DNA of 64,000 nt. Source: Breviolum minutum Mf 1.05b.01. Its lineage: Eukaryota; Sar; Dinophyceae; Suessiales; Symbiodiniaceae. The translations under genes were made by a program, and so were the position numbers. A model generated the notes under the pieces. It was given only the letters and a program-made list of their open reading frames with translations, was not told the DNA's origin and did no database searches. Each line of letters begins with the position of its first letter. Positions within the stretch are counted from its first letter, which is position 1. The stretch spans positions 62,001 to 126,000 of the forward strand of contig DF240096.1 in the NCBI GenBank assembly GCA_000507305.1, in the 5' to 3' direction. This document shows positions 34,786 through 47,989 of this stretch, piece by piece.

Positions 34786-37700
34786 AAGAGCGCGTGCGAG
34801 CAGGACTGGTAAGCCTGATGCTGCAACGGCGTTTCTTGAGGCCTGGTTGTTGGCAGATGAGATACCGACCCCTGTAGGTGGGGCGAGGTGGGGAATTGCT
34901 TACAAGAAGATGCTGTGCCGGCGGCAGCAGCAAATAACAACAACGACAGGAACAGCAGCAAGAACAAGGACAGGAACAACAAGCAGAAGGAACAAACAGA
35001 ATCAAACAGATACAAACAGAACATCTACTGGGCACATTTGAGTCCCATACCCCGCAGCGAATAGGCCATGGCTGCGGATGGCATCAAGCCCAACTCATTT
35101 GCTTATGAAGGTGGGACGGAGGTGGAGTTACAACATGCTAAGATATTTCGAAGAACCATTGAAGCCAATGCAAGAAGATACACAGGCTTAGCAGGCAAGA
35201 CAATGCATCCGTTTGTGGATGTTCATCAATCTAGTGTCTCTATTATACTATATATTGATTGTAGTGTATGATTATATAATTATATACGTTAGATTTGACA
35301 TATCTTCCCGGAAACACGGTTTTGATCTTTTTGGTTGTATCATGGCCATGGTTTTGACATGTGTGTTATTGTTGGTTTTGTTTCATTGCCTGTGTTGACT
35401 GCTTCAGTGCCTCCATCAGCTCAAGGTATTTAAACCCTTGCATATGATATCCTGGTAGTTTTGACCGTTGGGTCGAGTTTCAACCCGTTCTTTTGCTCAT
35501 CAAGCTTCAACCACGCCGCCCACTTAGCTTCAATCTCCTTGGTCAGCTGTGCTGAACAGCTATGCGAAGCATTTGGACAGACGACAAAAAGCAGAGGACC
35601 TCTTCAGCCCAGCTCTCAGGCATCGTTACTTTGGAAACGGGACCAGAACCAGGCAGACGGAAAGAACACACTCTGGCAATGCCCTCAACAACGTTGCCAT
35701 AGGACTTTGGGTGTTTATGGTTGTTTCTTGTCAAGAGATTGTCAGCAGGCGAAACAGGTGACTCACGTCAAGTAAGTGACTTTGGAACGATCGACAATGT
35801 CGCAAAGCTTCTCTACCCACGGATTCGTATCGGTACCTTCAACGGCCCTGAGGGCAGATGCAACAATCGGCAGGTACACCCAGGTTTGCTGTTGCTGTTT
35901 GGTTATGTTTGGTTATTTTTGGTTCAGGTTTGTGACTTTCTGGGCTTGGTCCTTTCATTTCCTATTCAGCCTGTCAACGTGGACTGTTTACTTAGCATGG
36001 GATTCAACATCAGTTGCGATCCACGATTTTCCACGAGCACTGGTTTGGACATGTAACAAGCAGAGCCAACGTCCTATGAGGATATCCAGCCGAATGTCGC
36101 GCACTATCAACATGTTATGGATTGCTGCGCGAAGGCCTGCGGAAATCCTTGATCCTGTGCTGCTTTGTGAATGACATTGAGGGAACAAAGCCAGCGGTCC
36201 TTTTCACCCCTTGACAAAGCACCGTATCTAATATTACTGCATATCATGTAGCATGAATTGGTATGTTGGTCTCCAACTCCAATGATTGAATATAAGTAAG
36301 TTGGCTTCAACTGCCAAGCACGAGCCTTTCATTCACCGCAAGTGCTAGCCACTTAGCCTTTGGTCGAGACAACACATGCCGTAGGATAGGTGACAGGCCT
36401 AGGACGAAAGGCAAGGCCCTGCGGCGTGATTGCTGTCAATTCTGTTGTCTCGTGAAAGAGCACATCACTTGTTGCAGGCGGGTGAAGCCAAACTTGCAGA
36501 GAGGCAAAACCGGGAGTTCGGGGATATCAAAGCATCCAAGTGCACTCGAAGTTGGCATCCACCATGCATCATCATGCTTTCCGAGGTGGTTTTATCTCAT
36601 GCGGAAGAACTCCATCGCTCCAACTCCGGTGCAAAGTTGGGTACTGCGGGTCCAATGGTCTAATCAAGGAGATTCAAGGAGGTTGCATGTCAGAAACAGG
36701 GTGCAGATGAGAAGGTTTAATGAAGCCAAAAATGCATTGCATTATTTCTTTTGACATCATACGGTATTGTTCAGGTCAAATCTCTCATTTCCCATGCTGA
36801 GAATCGGTGAATACATATAAGACCGCAGAGTCCTGCTGAATCTTTGCAGATGTTTGTCCGTCGGACAGCGGGTTGACCCTTTTCCTCCGAATTCGGTACT
36901 GTAGATATGTCGCGCGACAGTCAGGAATCTGGCATCAATGTTACAAGAGTCAGCTTCGGAAGAACAACTCAACATGATGCTTAATCAAAGCATGACAAGA
37001 GTTTCTCTTCTTGTCGTTACACGCCAATCAGCTGATAGCCCTGGGACATTTTGTATCCGCACTTCAGTTCTTCAAAATGCTTCATGCCATGAACTTCCAT
37101 GCTTTGCATATCCTCCCACTCGCGTGCCATTTCAGCCAGCAGTGGTTTCGAACCATGGTTGACAGGCGTGTTACAACGTGCTAATCAACGCCAGGGCAAG
37201 GCAGGTCTCACATGCTGCCTCATACAGGATCATCACAGATCATCTATAGCACGTCGGCACTTTTTCGTGTTTCATACGTTTGCATACGTTTTCCTTTTTT
37301 TCTGCATGAAATATTTGTTCCCTGGCTACTATTGCGCATGGCCATAGAATGCTATGGATGTTTGCGCACATTCTTTAACATTCCTGGGTGCACCTTCTTT
37401 TGATATGGCCTTCAATACCAGTGTGGTTCCTTTTTTATTCTCATCTTGTCCAATACAATCGGTCATCGACAAGTGGTCCATGGCCGTTTATATAATACTG
37501 TACTTCAAATGGTCCCGTCACCAGAAGATAGTTGCCCAGGTCGGTTTTGGGAACTCTTTCTCTCCTGTATTTACCACTGCCACTGACCTTGTGCAGGCAA
37601 GGAGATCCAGAACGCGCTTTCAAATGGTTTGAACGCATGAAGGAGTCCAACTTGGTTGACATTGCTTGGCCCTCAAAGTACAATTGTACATGTGTATCAT

Positions 37701-38333
37701 CTTTGCTCCTTTAGAAGTGCAGACTAGACCAGCATGTACAAAAATGCAAAGGCAGCTTGCTATTCTGCGGTGCACGACAGTCTTGTTTCTTTGGCACCTT
37801 CAAACTTATTCTGTGCATTTATACAATCATTTAATTCAATGTTTATTTGATTTCATGTAGTTTTTTTTCCATTTATATTATCCATATTTGTTTATTTCCT
37901 GGTTCTCCAGACATACCGTAAACATACGGATGTTTTTCTAGCCGTTTTCAAAAAAAGGTAGCCTACAACAGCGTGCTCCACAGTTTGAGCAAAGCTGGCC
38001 GGCTGGGCATCGTCCGCCCTTCCGCAGTGGAGGCCTGCCACACCTTTGGCACAGTGACTGTGCAGTATCTAGACATATCTAAAACAATCAAATATAAATT
38101 TGATAAACATCAGTAAACTCAGTAAACTGTATCTAAAGAATATCCAGAAGCTTGATCTAGTCGTGGGTAGGTGTTGCCCAAGAGAACTGTTCATGCAGCT
38201 TTGTGGCTTCTCCCTTTCTGGTTGGGTCGTGGGCCGCCTCCCAGGAAACGGAAAAGCTCTTCAGAGAGTTGAGGCGTGAAGAGTTTGCCCACGTGTTATT
38301 TTTGGGGGTTGAAGATGGCTAAGTGCCATGATG
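34786..38333 (+). CDS. Pentatricopeptide-repeat (PPR) protein, multi-exon
   Basis: PPR proteins bind RNA, usually in plastids or mitochondria, and act in processing, editing or translation. Repeat pieces: about 34800-34875 (GKPDAATAFLEAWLLADEIP), 35065-35110 (AMAADGIKPNSFAYE) joined in phase to 35547-about 35608 (VLNSYAKHLDRRQKAEDLF), about 36061-36134 (DIQPNVAHYQHVMDCCAK) joined in phase through a GC donor to 36478-about 36530 (AGEAKLAERQNREF), 37597-about 37657 (QGDPERAFKWFERMKESNL), 37958-about 38010 (VAYNSVLHSLSKAGRLG) and 38245-about 38330 (ETEKLFRELRREEF). These follow the two-helix PPR pattern, with IKPN/IQPN at repeat ends. Both the start and the end of the gene are uncertain and intermediate exons are missing. 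No C-terminal DYW or SMR domain was seen. Confidence 0.7.
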
Positions 38334-41064
38334 TGCCATGTTCGCTGGAAAGTATAATATAGCATATTGCATCATACTCCTCATTGCATTATCTTACAAA
38401 AATATCGCTTGAAAAAAAATATCCAGATTTAAATGATGCTTTAGACCCATAACAAATACAGAAGAAGAAGCGAGTTGGGGAATTGGGTTGCAAGTAATTG
38501 GATTTGTTCGTATGTACTATTCCAGTGCTCCAACAGGGATTTGCAGAACTCATTTTTGATTTGGTATAGCAAATTTTTAGTGCGGGTGTTGGGGATGACG
38601 TTGGTAATTCAAATGGGACTACGTGGTAATTCTATTGAGCAACTGCGATGCAACGTCAGTGAGACTGTTGTTCAAAGACCGGGTGGGTGAATCGATGTCG
38701 GCGTAGAAGGAAAATTATTTGGTTGTTAAATGCCGACCCCACTTCCAGCACACAACCCTTTACTGAAAGCTGCTCTCCAGGAGTTGACATGAAGATGTCC
38801 AGTTACACACCAAGGTAGCTAGAATGAGCCGGAGATGAGCCTTACATAAGTAACTTGACTTGTACTTTAGAACAACTTTCATATGGTCATGGAAGAGCCG
38901 TTGAAGGACCACAAACAAATACAAACAGCAAACAGAAAACCAATAACCTCTGACCGCAAAGTATAGCTCTTCAGGCGCTTGTGATGCCGAATGAGCAAGA
39001 TTGTGGCACATTCATCACAAAGTTGGCAGTTTTTTTTTCCCGCCCTTCTCCCGAATTTTGGAGGTCCAATCAGTTGGCACCGACTTTTGTGACCCTTGAG
39101 CTTTTGGCATCCATCGTGGGCGATTCTCGAAGGCGTCTGGTGCCGTCAAAGTGGTGCAATTAGTTGGTTGGCATACGTTGGCGTATTAGGTTTCTAGATC
39201 TCAAGATCTTTGGAAGGATTTGCCAAGACTTACTTGTAGGATCCTCTATGTTTACACATGATGGGTCGAAACTTTCTGCTGAATGTGTACAAACATGCAA
39301 TTCCACGGAAGATAGCTTTTCCTGGAACTTCAGCTTTGGTGTTTTTTTCAAAGTCAGATGTCAAGAAGCAGTGTGCCCGTTCTGAGTGGTTGAACGAAAG
39401 GAAGAGGACAGACATTCTATAGTAGCTATTAACTGAATCTAGATGATACTATACAGATGGCAGGGATAATATGATTGCTGTTTTGTCGTGAATTGGATCA
39501 CAAAGAAATCGCCAGCAATGAGTTGTTTTAAGTTATAAGTGTAATTTATTGTTTCCGTTCTTTTCCTGATCAGAGTGAAGCGGTAGTGATTCAGTCCCTC
39601 CAGGAACGAGTTGTGTGAAGAGTTGAATGTCGATGTAGAAGAGGCCGAGGGCAGTTCACCGTTCCAGCCACAGGACATGTCTTCAAAGATGCATACTTCA
39701 TACTTCTAATTACAGCCTGCATATTATGAGCTATGGTTGTTATTCCGACTATTTTCTGATATATTATATGATTGATATGATATATGACATGGTTATGGTT
39801 GACATGATTGATCTAACAAATAGCATGCATTTTTATATGCAGCCCTCTAGTGACTCTGGGATATCCAAGAGGGCTATGCTGAGACAACGCCCTAAGATGA
39901 CGGCACACGACACTAGGCAAGCCAACTAGACCATGAGCGTCACCGCAAAGTCCGGAAACCTGAGCACCTCTTTTCCCTGCTATGAAGTTTGTAGGCCGGG
40001 TCTTGCAAGTCCATTTGTATGTTCTGGATTCGGCTAAAGTATGTTAAAGTTAAATGCGCAGATGCACACTACTGCTCTGTTTATCTTGTGGGGATCCTAG
40101 CCAAGTGAGGAATTATGTATATACACGAGATGAAGTGACGATGGCACTATTCAGGTATGGTTGGTGATCTATTTTTTGTGGAGCAAGTGGTTGAAATTGG
40201 TCGAGGTGGATGTTAGAGTGGTCCAGAAACGCCCAGGTCCGTCCATTGAGTCAGTAGGTCCAAACCATTTGGCCCAGCTGAAAAGTCGTATTTATCCCAG
40301 CGCTGGATGGTCTTGGGTTGCCTTGGGAGAGCAAATTTGCTGGAAAAGGATTGCTGATATTATCTTTGCCTCTTTCTACCTCTTGAATCTTGAATAGTAG
40401 CAAAACCAGAAGGGCAAACAAGGAGACAGATGAAGAGCTGTAAAGAATTGTCAGGGATGTGAGAGCTTTGTTTTGTTTTATAATGATTATTCGAAATGAT
40501 TCTGATGTGATAGGCAAATAGCCCAAAACATCCTTGGTTCATGCATTGAATTGTGGGCTTGGTTGACCTGCCAGGTTGAGTACGTGTGTGTACTTTGGCT
40601 CATTTTTTTGAATGTATGTACTGTAGCATTCATTGGCTCAAACACTGTGAGCTTAAGTTGTTGAGATGAGTGAGAGTATTGCTTCAAAGATATTCTGACT
40701 ACTTGAGTATGCTGTTTGACTTGCTCGCTTTCGCTTGTCAAACATTGCACAAATTAAAATGACAAACTTTGCTCACTTGCCTATGTAGCATCATGTAACA
40801 TCATGTCACAACCCGGGCGAGTTGTGAGAACCCCAATGCAGTGATAAGCCGGTATCCGATTATGTTGGACCCCCAAGAAGCCCTTGCATTTGGATCAAAC
40901 GCAGCTCGTGAACTAGTTGTCAATCAAGAATCCACTAGAGGGGCTGGGCACCCAAGCAGGAGGGAAACACTGACGGGCTGACCAACTTTGGTAGCAGTGT
41001 AGCATAGTGTAGCAGCACTTTCTGTCCCCTTGTCTGAGACAGTATTTCGTTGCCTAATTTGCAG
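38334..41064. other. Stretch without an assignable gene
   Basis: Weak + strand candidates only: about 39045-39160 (FWRSNQLAPTFVTLELLAS), about 39841-39929 (SSDSGISKRAMLRQRPK, to TAG) and about 40190-40340 (KRPGPSIESVGPNHLAQL). Each could be an exon, but none shows a family signature and none could be joined. Confidence 0.3.
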
Positions 41065-41964
41065 TGCAAATTGGATGATGCTTCGTCATGGGGGCAGCCA
41101 CTTCTGTGCTTCCAGATGCGGGCAGCTGGCCAAGAATTCCACATCATCAAAGGTGATTGCAAGGATTGAATGCGTTTGCTCAGGCTCATTGCTAAACATG
41201 TTCATCATATTGAATTGTATTGAGCTGCTGTGCTACGGAACTGGTGCTTTTCTACCTGCCATTGCAGTGCCTGCCATCTGTATTCATGTGTGTTCATTTG
41301 TGTCAATATTGAGAATCTTCTGGCATGTAAGGCATGCTGCTGAACTATTTGAACATATTTTGAACTGAGGTGGATACACAGGATGGTTCACATCTGGTGT
41401 AGGAGATGTGCGAGATGTGGTGATGGTGCCAGACCTTCAGTCTCACAGCATTTTCGGGGCTCTGGCACTGATGCTTTCGTGGTGTGGCGTGTAGGGCATG
41501 TTGAGGCCATTGAGTCGTGACATGTCGTGAACAAGCGGTGTGTCAAAGGCTGAACGATGCTCGCAACATTGTGCTTTTGGATCGAGAGGAGCATGGCCAA
41601 GTGGCAAGCAGTGCACGCTGCTGACATGTGATGAGATGTGTGGAGCATTTCTGCCCGGAAAGGGGTCTGAATATTCAGCAGATTGTCATATGATTGTCGT
41701 ATCTTTTACAATTTGTCAGGCAAAAGGTTGCTGGTTCTGCAGAGTACAGACTACCAGTAGAATGATTGCACAAACAACGCACGGCCCGATCTTCAAAAAC
41801 AAGCACATTGGACACAGTTTTGCTACAGCTGGAGGAGCTCAGTGGGTTGATCCATCTGAATGCAGCTGACTCTGGCAAGTATATCCTCAGCAGGCACAGC
41901 TTTTGTTGATGCCGTTGTCGCGTACCTCACCCGGTTCCAGAATCCAAGAAATTCAGGCAACTAA
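41065..41964 (+). CDS. Unrecognised exons ending in a stop
   Basis: Exon 41065-41152 follows TTTGCAG and reads LDDASSWGQPLLCFQMRAAG, then QEFHIIK, ending at GTGATT. Further pieces: about 41398-41490 (VVMVPDLQSHSIFGALALML, hydrophobic), about 41540-41620 (CQRLNDARNIVLLDREEHGQ), 41829-about 41892 (LEELSGLIHLNAADSGKYIL) and about 41893-41964 (TAFVDAVVAYLTRFQNPRN to TAA). All are on the + strand. They look like parts of one soluble protein but the joins are unproven. Family unknown. Confidence 0.35.
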
Positions 41965-42036
41965 ATGGAACTATTTTCTTGCAAGTTAGGATAAATTTGC
42001 AGAACACGGTCTAGGGTCTAGGTGACAGCACAAAGT

Positions 42037-42187
42037 CCCTTAAAAGGGACCTTATCATCTAAGGTTGTTTCAACACACCTTTGGAACACACCCCTAAACC
42101 TTTACCAACAGGCTCTAAAGGGATTCCTTTCATAGTTCTCTAGGGGGATTGGTTGGGGTGTGCTCTAAGGGTGTGTTGTAACTTCCT
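42037..42187. repeat. Imperfect long inverted repeat with nested hairpins
   Basis: An arm at about 42065-42100 (core CAACACACC...AACACACCCC) is the imperfect reverse complement of about 42151-42187 (core GGGGTGTG...GGTGTGTTG), with about 50 nt between. A small hairpin, GTCCCTTAAAAGGGAC, lies just outside at 42037-42052, and AAAGGGATTCCTTT lies inside the loop. No open frame is present. The form is that of a short non-autonomous element or a folded RNA. Confidence 0.6.
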
Positions 42188-42742
42188 TGGATATCAGCAG
42201 CCTATATTCTCGCAGAAGTAGATGAAGTAGATATGATGTACCAGGTATGCTTTCAAACCTGGGTTTTGGGAGACTCCTCTGCGCGTTGTAAAGCACTGCA
42301 GGGAGAGCCCAGCAAGTTTGTGCTGAGCTGAGACGGGTGATGACTGCCGTGTTTATTTGGTGGCACTATTGTGTTTGTTGTGGCTATTGCTTCTCAAAAC
42401 AAGATGCTTGCGACAGACAGATCAAAGGTCGGGAGATAATCCCATGGCCTCCCATAGACGTACGCATTTGCAATCATGTGTGTCCATATTTTTCTCTATT
42501 TTTAACATGTCTATAAATTCTATACATACGTGTACGTACTGTTAAATAATAATATGTGATATATGTGTGTCCATTAATACGTCTACTAACATGTCCAGTC
42601 TATGCTGTATGTCATGTCTTTTGTTCTGTTTGAAACGTGGCATTTTCTAGTTGGACAGAAAGGGGGTCGAGACTTCCCTGGTCAAGTCTTTCTTACAAGT
42701 TCTTCTTTTTTTCTGGTTCTGGCGGATTCTGGCGGTATTGGC

Positions 42743-43737
42743 GAACATATTCAGAAATCAAAGCATCGAACCCAGAACAGGCCCGAGATTTTGACTCTTT
42801 CATGCAGTTTCGGTCGACCATCATTGAATGATGCCCAGCCTGCCATGAAATTCCGGGGTGGTGATGTTTTATCGGGTGAGGTCATTGACCTCGACGAATA
42901 TCGTTGAAGTTGAGTTGCAGGGACTGATTCCCGGTCAGGAGCGCATGGAGCGCAATGTTTCTTGGACTGTCGGGGATTCCAAAGATCCGTCCAAAGGTTG
43001 AGTTCAGAAAGCAAGGCGTCCTAAATTGTCATGTAGCAATTGTTGAAACACTGCCCTGCTCCAACTCACTCGTTCATACGATTTTTTATGTTTCATATGT
43101 TTTCATCATATATGATAAGATGATATGATTAAGATACACTGATGTCCATGGATATACTCATTAACAAATTGCATCTACTCAAAGGATTATCACCTTGTTT
43201 CTCAGAATCTCCCCCATATTCCCCATCACTAGTGCACATTTGGCCTGCTTAAATGATCGGCCTGGAGGAGACGTCACCGCGATGTCTTGGAGAAGTGACC
43301 CTACCTCTTCACTACATTTCTAGACAGTCGAAGATCTCAGTGTAGACCAGGAATGCTGCTGGATTGGATTGTTTACGTGGAATCTACACTTAAACGACAT
43401 GCAATCCACTGCGCATTTGCAGCAGATGTTTAAAAGCAAAGCAGCTCCCTGCAGTCCCAATGATTCTGTAATATTCTGTACAGTTGCAGCTTGACGTTGC
43501 GCTTTGCTTGAGCAAACGGAGATGTCGAACAGCAACCCTTCTACTCTGTGAGGTCTGGTGGCAATCTCTACCAGATTTGGCTCCCACTTCAGCCTGTGTC
43601 GCCCTGCTCTCAGTACTTCCATTGGAAACAGATGGCCAATTCTGGCAGCGCATGGTGCTTACGATTCTGGATCCACACACCACACCACACGACACCACCC
43701 ATGCCCATCCACATGGTAGCTACGTGCAACCGTAGCT
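42743..43737 (+). CDS. Unassigned exon candidates
   Basis: About 42736-42830 reads YWRTYSEIKASNPEQARDFD. About 42830-42906 reads AMKFRGGDVLSGEVIDLDEY to TGA in a different frame. About 42915-43000 reads LIPGQERMERNVSWTVGDSK. About 43497-43737 is open for 80 codons (FWQRMVLTILDPHTTPHDT, to TAG). Frame changes between them suggest introns, but no consistent set of joins was found. No family recognised. Confidence 0.25.
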
Positions 43738-44217
43738 GCTCTGGGTCGATTGATTAGACTCCAGTCGATACATTTGTACAGTTTACATCCGTTTACCCCA
43801 ATTTACATCAATTTACTAGAATAATGGGTTTGTTTGGAGCTGAACCTGTGCTTCAGGGCATTGTCGAAAGAGGAGGACCACATCGAACAGTTCGAGAAGG
43901 CAGCATCATGGTGAAAAGTGATAGCATATTGCCATATTGCACAGACAATAGTGACTTCCTCATGGTTTTGCAACTCTCAGACGTCCAGTTTTTTGTGAGA
44001 ATCCTGCCGATTGTGCCTAGATGCGGCGTCACTCGACACTAGCAGGCCATGCTAAAAGCTGCTCGAGATCCACGCAAGCCCATGGTTTTGACCTCATGCC
44101 TGCATACCTTTCATTGCAAGATGTTGGCGTATATCGATTGTGCCGGTTGCCGGTTGTCAGAAGGCGTTTCATGTTGTAGTGATTAGATGTAATTAGTATT
44201 TCATTGGAGAGGTTTCA

Positions 44218-44326
44218 TGGAGAAAGTTCTGGATGAGGAGAAACATGTCCACGGTATTTTTCCTAAGGTTTGCATCAGCATTTATGCCGGTAGTATTCCA
44301 CAAGCGCGGGGCTTGGCTTGAAGTGG
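44218..44326 (+). CDS. Orphan exon candidate
   Basis: The frame reads FMEKVLDEEKHVHGIFPKVC, then ISIYAGSIPQARGLA and TGA. It is protein-like with a balanced composition. A further candidate near 44538-44590 reads DDGTAIISMDDTAQH, a string seen in some OB-fold proteins but far too short to assign. Confidence 0.25.
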
Positions 44327-47149
44327 AAAACGTTGGAGCACTATCATTTCACACCGGCAGCAGGGTATGTGTATGTATGTGTTATGAAAATATAATAAAA
44401 TATACATGCAGTACTATGCAGTGTATCTGTTCATATTGTAGAAAGTAGATGAAAAACCTCTCAGCAGCCCAGCATCTTAAGCCGCAAGCATCCCAAGGGC
44501 ATAGTGGTATAGGCAGTGATATTGGCTGGCTTGGTTAGATGACGGTACCGCGATCATTTCCATGGACGATACTGCACAGCATTGCTGGAGACCATTGGGC
44601 TGAACTTGTGCGATATCATTTGCAGTATTGTCTAAGGCGAGTAAGAACTACCTGTTTGATGCGTCTCAAAAAGAGAAGGCTGGCAGGAATCACCTGTGTG
44701 AGGCATCATGAAGCATGTCGCAAAGAAATTCAGAATCAGAGTTCAAAAACTGTCTCCTCGTACTTGTAGCATTTGATTCAAACCCCAGTCATGCTTTGAT
44801 CTTCACAATGGCCAGTCAAGCGATCTGCGTTGATGTGATTTCAATTCAGGCCAAGCGTTTCCTTGGCTTGCAGATGCCACTCGGAGACTTTAAGTCAGCT
44901 TATTGGCATGAGAAACAGATGGAGTAGATCAAATGGGTTCAACTCCAAATGGAATGAAGCTCGTCACATAGTCCAGTCACATCATTTGTGTCCCATTTGA
45001 AGCAGCCTGTTGGAAAGTCTTTACAGCGGTCGAGCACATCCACCTGTTTTGTTCTGCATCTTGATTTGTTCTCAGCTATTGCAATTGAGAACGACTGAGA
45101 ATTGAGAACGTTTCTTGAGTCTGTTTTCCAATTGAACTCGATACGGGGCATGAAGGGAGCCCGGAAGGCATTCATCTACTTGGTTTCCGTCAACCTTGGG
45201 TTTGAACATGTTGAAGCATATACTGATTAAATCTGATTAATATCTGATAATTACTGATATAGTTTTATTTGTAATCCGCTGTATATCTTGACAGTACCGC
45301 CATACATACGATATGTATTAGTATTCTTACAGCATACTGGTAGTTTGGAAGCAAAAAAAAACTTACTCATTAAAGGCTTCTTGTAGACGCACCGTGTCAA
45401 GGTCTCACAGCCAGCATTTACGGATGATGCAGGCCAAGTTGGGTGGCGATTCAGACGGAGGCTGCGATGTTCTTATCATTCCCCGACATATTCCAACTAT
45501 AGTTTATATGGCGACGACCATGATGAATCGGGTAGTAGAGTGGTTGTAGACTCAGCCAGGTTGCTACTTGGGTTTGATTTTGTCGTATTGATTTTGGTGA
45601 AAGCCAGATCAAAAAAAGACTTCCTTGTCACTTCACTAAGGTTGAATATGAAAGATATTGATACATTGGTTTTGGTTATGCAATACATGCTGCCTTCATT
45701 CTGGACTTCTGATGTCTCAAAGTTCTCAGGCATTGTATCGCGTAGTGCGCATGAGCCAGGCCCCATTTGGCACCGGTGCTGTCACTTTATTGGATTCACG
45801 GAAAATAGTCCCCTGAGTCATTGAGGTTATTTTGATGTTAAATTGCAGTCCAACACAGGACACAGACATGAGACGGGATAGATGGGTTGCAGCTAGTTCG
45901 CAATGTTTTGGGCGGCATCACGACTTCTGTCTTATGGTCTGACAGATGCATGGGATGCGTACTATCATACTTGCATTTTCGTCCATATCTCTCAATTTGC
46001 TCTTCCTCAAGGATTTTGGTCCAAGCATCTGTTCCGGACAAGATACTGGCTTCTAGCTGTATCTGGAAAGAGATGACATCATAGTTGCTTTGAAGCCTTC
46101 CAACCTCAGTCAGTAAATTGTGTGAACTGTGCCAAGGCGCAATCCTCACAACAGCTGGCCAAATACTTAAAAAGATCCTGTGAGTTGTGCAAGTGCAAGC
46201 CACAGCACTCCCGAGATATGTCAGCCCAACAGCACTGAGGATAGTTCCAGTCGCTCCAAAGATGGTCTTGCAGATTCGTGGCCTGAGCCATTGCCCCCAA
46301 ACTGGCCTTGAATGGAAATGTTGCCCATGGTTGCCCCGTGTGACCTTTGTCTCGTGCATGATAAAGTAGATGGCAGATTTCCACACCACACTGACTCATA
46401 AAACTTGTCGATCTTGCTCGAGAAGGAGGTTGTTTTGCCGACACATCAAAAAGTCAAGGCCTCTTCAACGGTTGGCTTCTGGTTCACCAGTTGTATCGGC
46501 CTCAATGGTGGTTCAGTACTTGGGACTGGAAGTGCTCACTTTGCACTTTCACTTATCTTGTTTTCTTAGCAAGCTTAGTCTTTTGGAGAGTCAGCTTTTG
46601 GTCAGTTTGGCTGTGGAGACTGAGAGTCTGAGGATACATGTTGGTCAAGAAAGCATGTGGAATAGTTTCTATGTACATGAACATGAAATTTTGTATATTC
46701 TGGTACATTCTTGTGTGATCAATTTCATATAATATATGCATGGTTCATATTATATTATATAACATGTTACATTTTGTAATCCTACCATCTACATTGCGTC
46801 CTAGCATATTATGATATGTCATATCATATGGCATTAGTTTGCATTATATGGTACGATATTACACATTATATTATATGATTGTTATAAGTTATATTATAGT
46901 ATGCTGTTTCATATTATATCATGGTGTGTTCTATCATATCATCTCTTATCATCTTGTACCAGATTATATCATGTATGTTAGACTTCATGAAATGTGTTTT
47001 GATTCATTAGTATTGACATTCTATTTACACAATATTCTATATACACAATATTCATATTCTACGAGATGATTCTGGAAACACGCCTACATAGCACCCATTC
47101 ATAACTCTTGGATTTGATGGGACCAGCTCTGTAGCTGCAAACCTGCCAG

Positions 47150-47355
47150 GGCTTTGCGGACTTCAGCCCACAGGCAGAGGCAGATGCCTCCCCTGTTGAG
47201 GAGCTTGTCGGGAAAAGTTGGGCGAGCAGAAAATCACTTATTTTCGTGCCATTGCTGTCATCGGCAAATGTACTGCCTGTTATCCTGTAAGGACAGGCAG
47301 TAAACCGTGACACGAAGCCGCAGGACCAGCGGGCTGCTCTTCTCGAGGAGATCAA
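47150..47355 (+). CDS. Two joined exons with a WH2-like actin-binding motif
   Basis: Exon 47150-47221 (GFADFSPQAEADASPVEEL, then VGKSW) has whole codons and ends at a GC donor. Exon 47297-47355 follows in phase 0 (AVNRDTKPQDQRAALLEEIK) and ends at GTGTGG. RAALLEEIK resembles the amphipathic helix of WH2 domains (consensus of the type R-x-A-L-L-x-x-I), which bind actin monomers. The second half of a WH2 (the LKKV part) would be in the next exon, which I could not place. The WH2 suggestion is weak; the coding call is better supported by the phase match. Confidence 0.4.
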
Positions 47356-47989
47356 GTGTGGGCACCTGGGAAGCCCTGGAAGCCCATGGATTCACCCAAT
47401 GTCAGGTTCGACCACCTCCACAATGCATTAGACTGCACATGCAAAATTACCGGTGACGACCACTTAGTGTAAATGTGCCTGCTTGATTTTGAGGAAGTAT
47501 TGAGGAACTTATGGGAACAAGTTTGAAAAGCATTGGAGCTTCTATCGCATGGAGTGTCACATTTTGCCCTGCTTTCGCCAGGGAGACCCGCACAGAAGCA
47601 GACGAACGGATACAGAAGGTCACGCAGCCCGTGAAGATCCCTCATGGATGTGAGATAGTCCCTAATGTAGCATTACTGCGATCAAAAAGCTAGGCGAACG
47701 TGTCACTCACATTTTTTTTGTTTTGGGCCATGTTGAATCTCACTCCCTAATTCCCTAGTACGGTTTCTTCAGTTTGCCCTCACCTGCGTGTTTGCTGCTT
47801 TGAAGTGATACAGTATTCTGGAGCTTTATGGACCAGGATTCATGAGGATTCCAATTTTTTGTAGTCAAGGTAAATCATATGTATTTGTTTTGATCACCAA
47901 CTCACAGCTATACAATATGTGGAACTTTAACCATGGTTGGCTGTAGTACGTTGTATTTGTTAGTTGTAGGATTTTGTAGCTTTCCCAAG

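Noticed and set aside
46370-46560. String ADTSKSQG on the + strand, recalling RNase H regions of Copia elements
   Set aside because: The similarity is eight residues long and needs an immediate frame change to continue. No other Copia domain is nearby.
47059-47355. Minus-strand frame containing FADD, resembling a reverse-transcriptase active site
   Set aside because: No other reverse-transcriptase motif surrounds it, and the + strand carries two exons here that join in phase.
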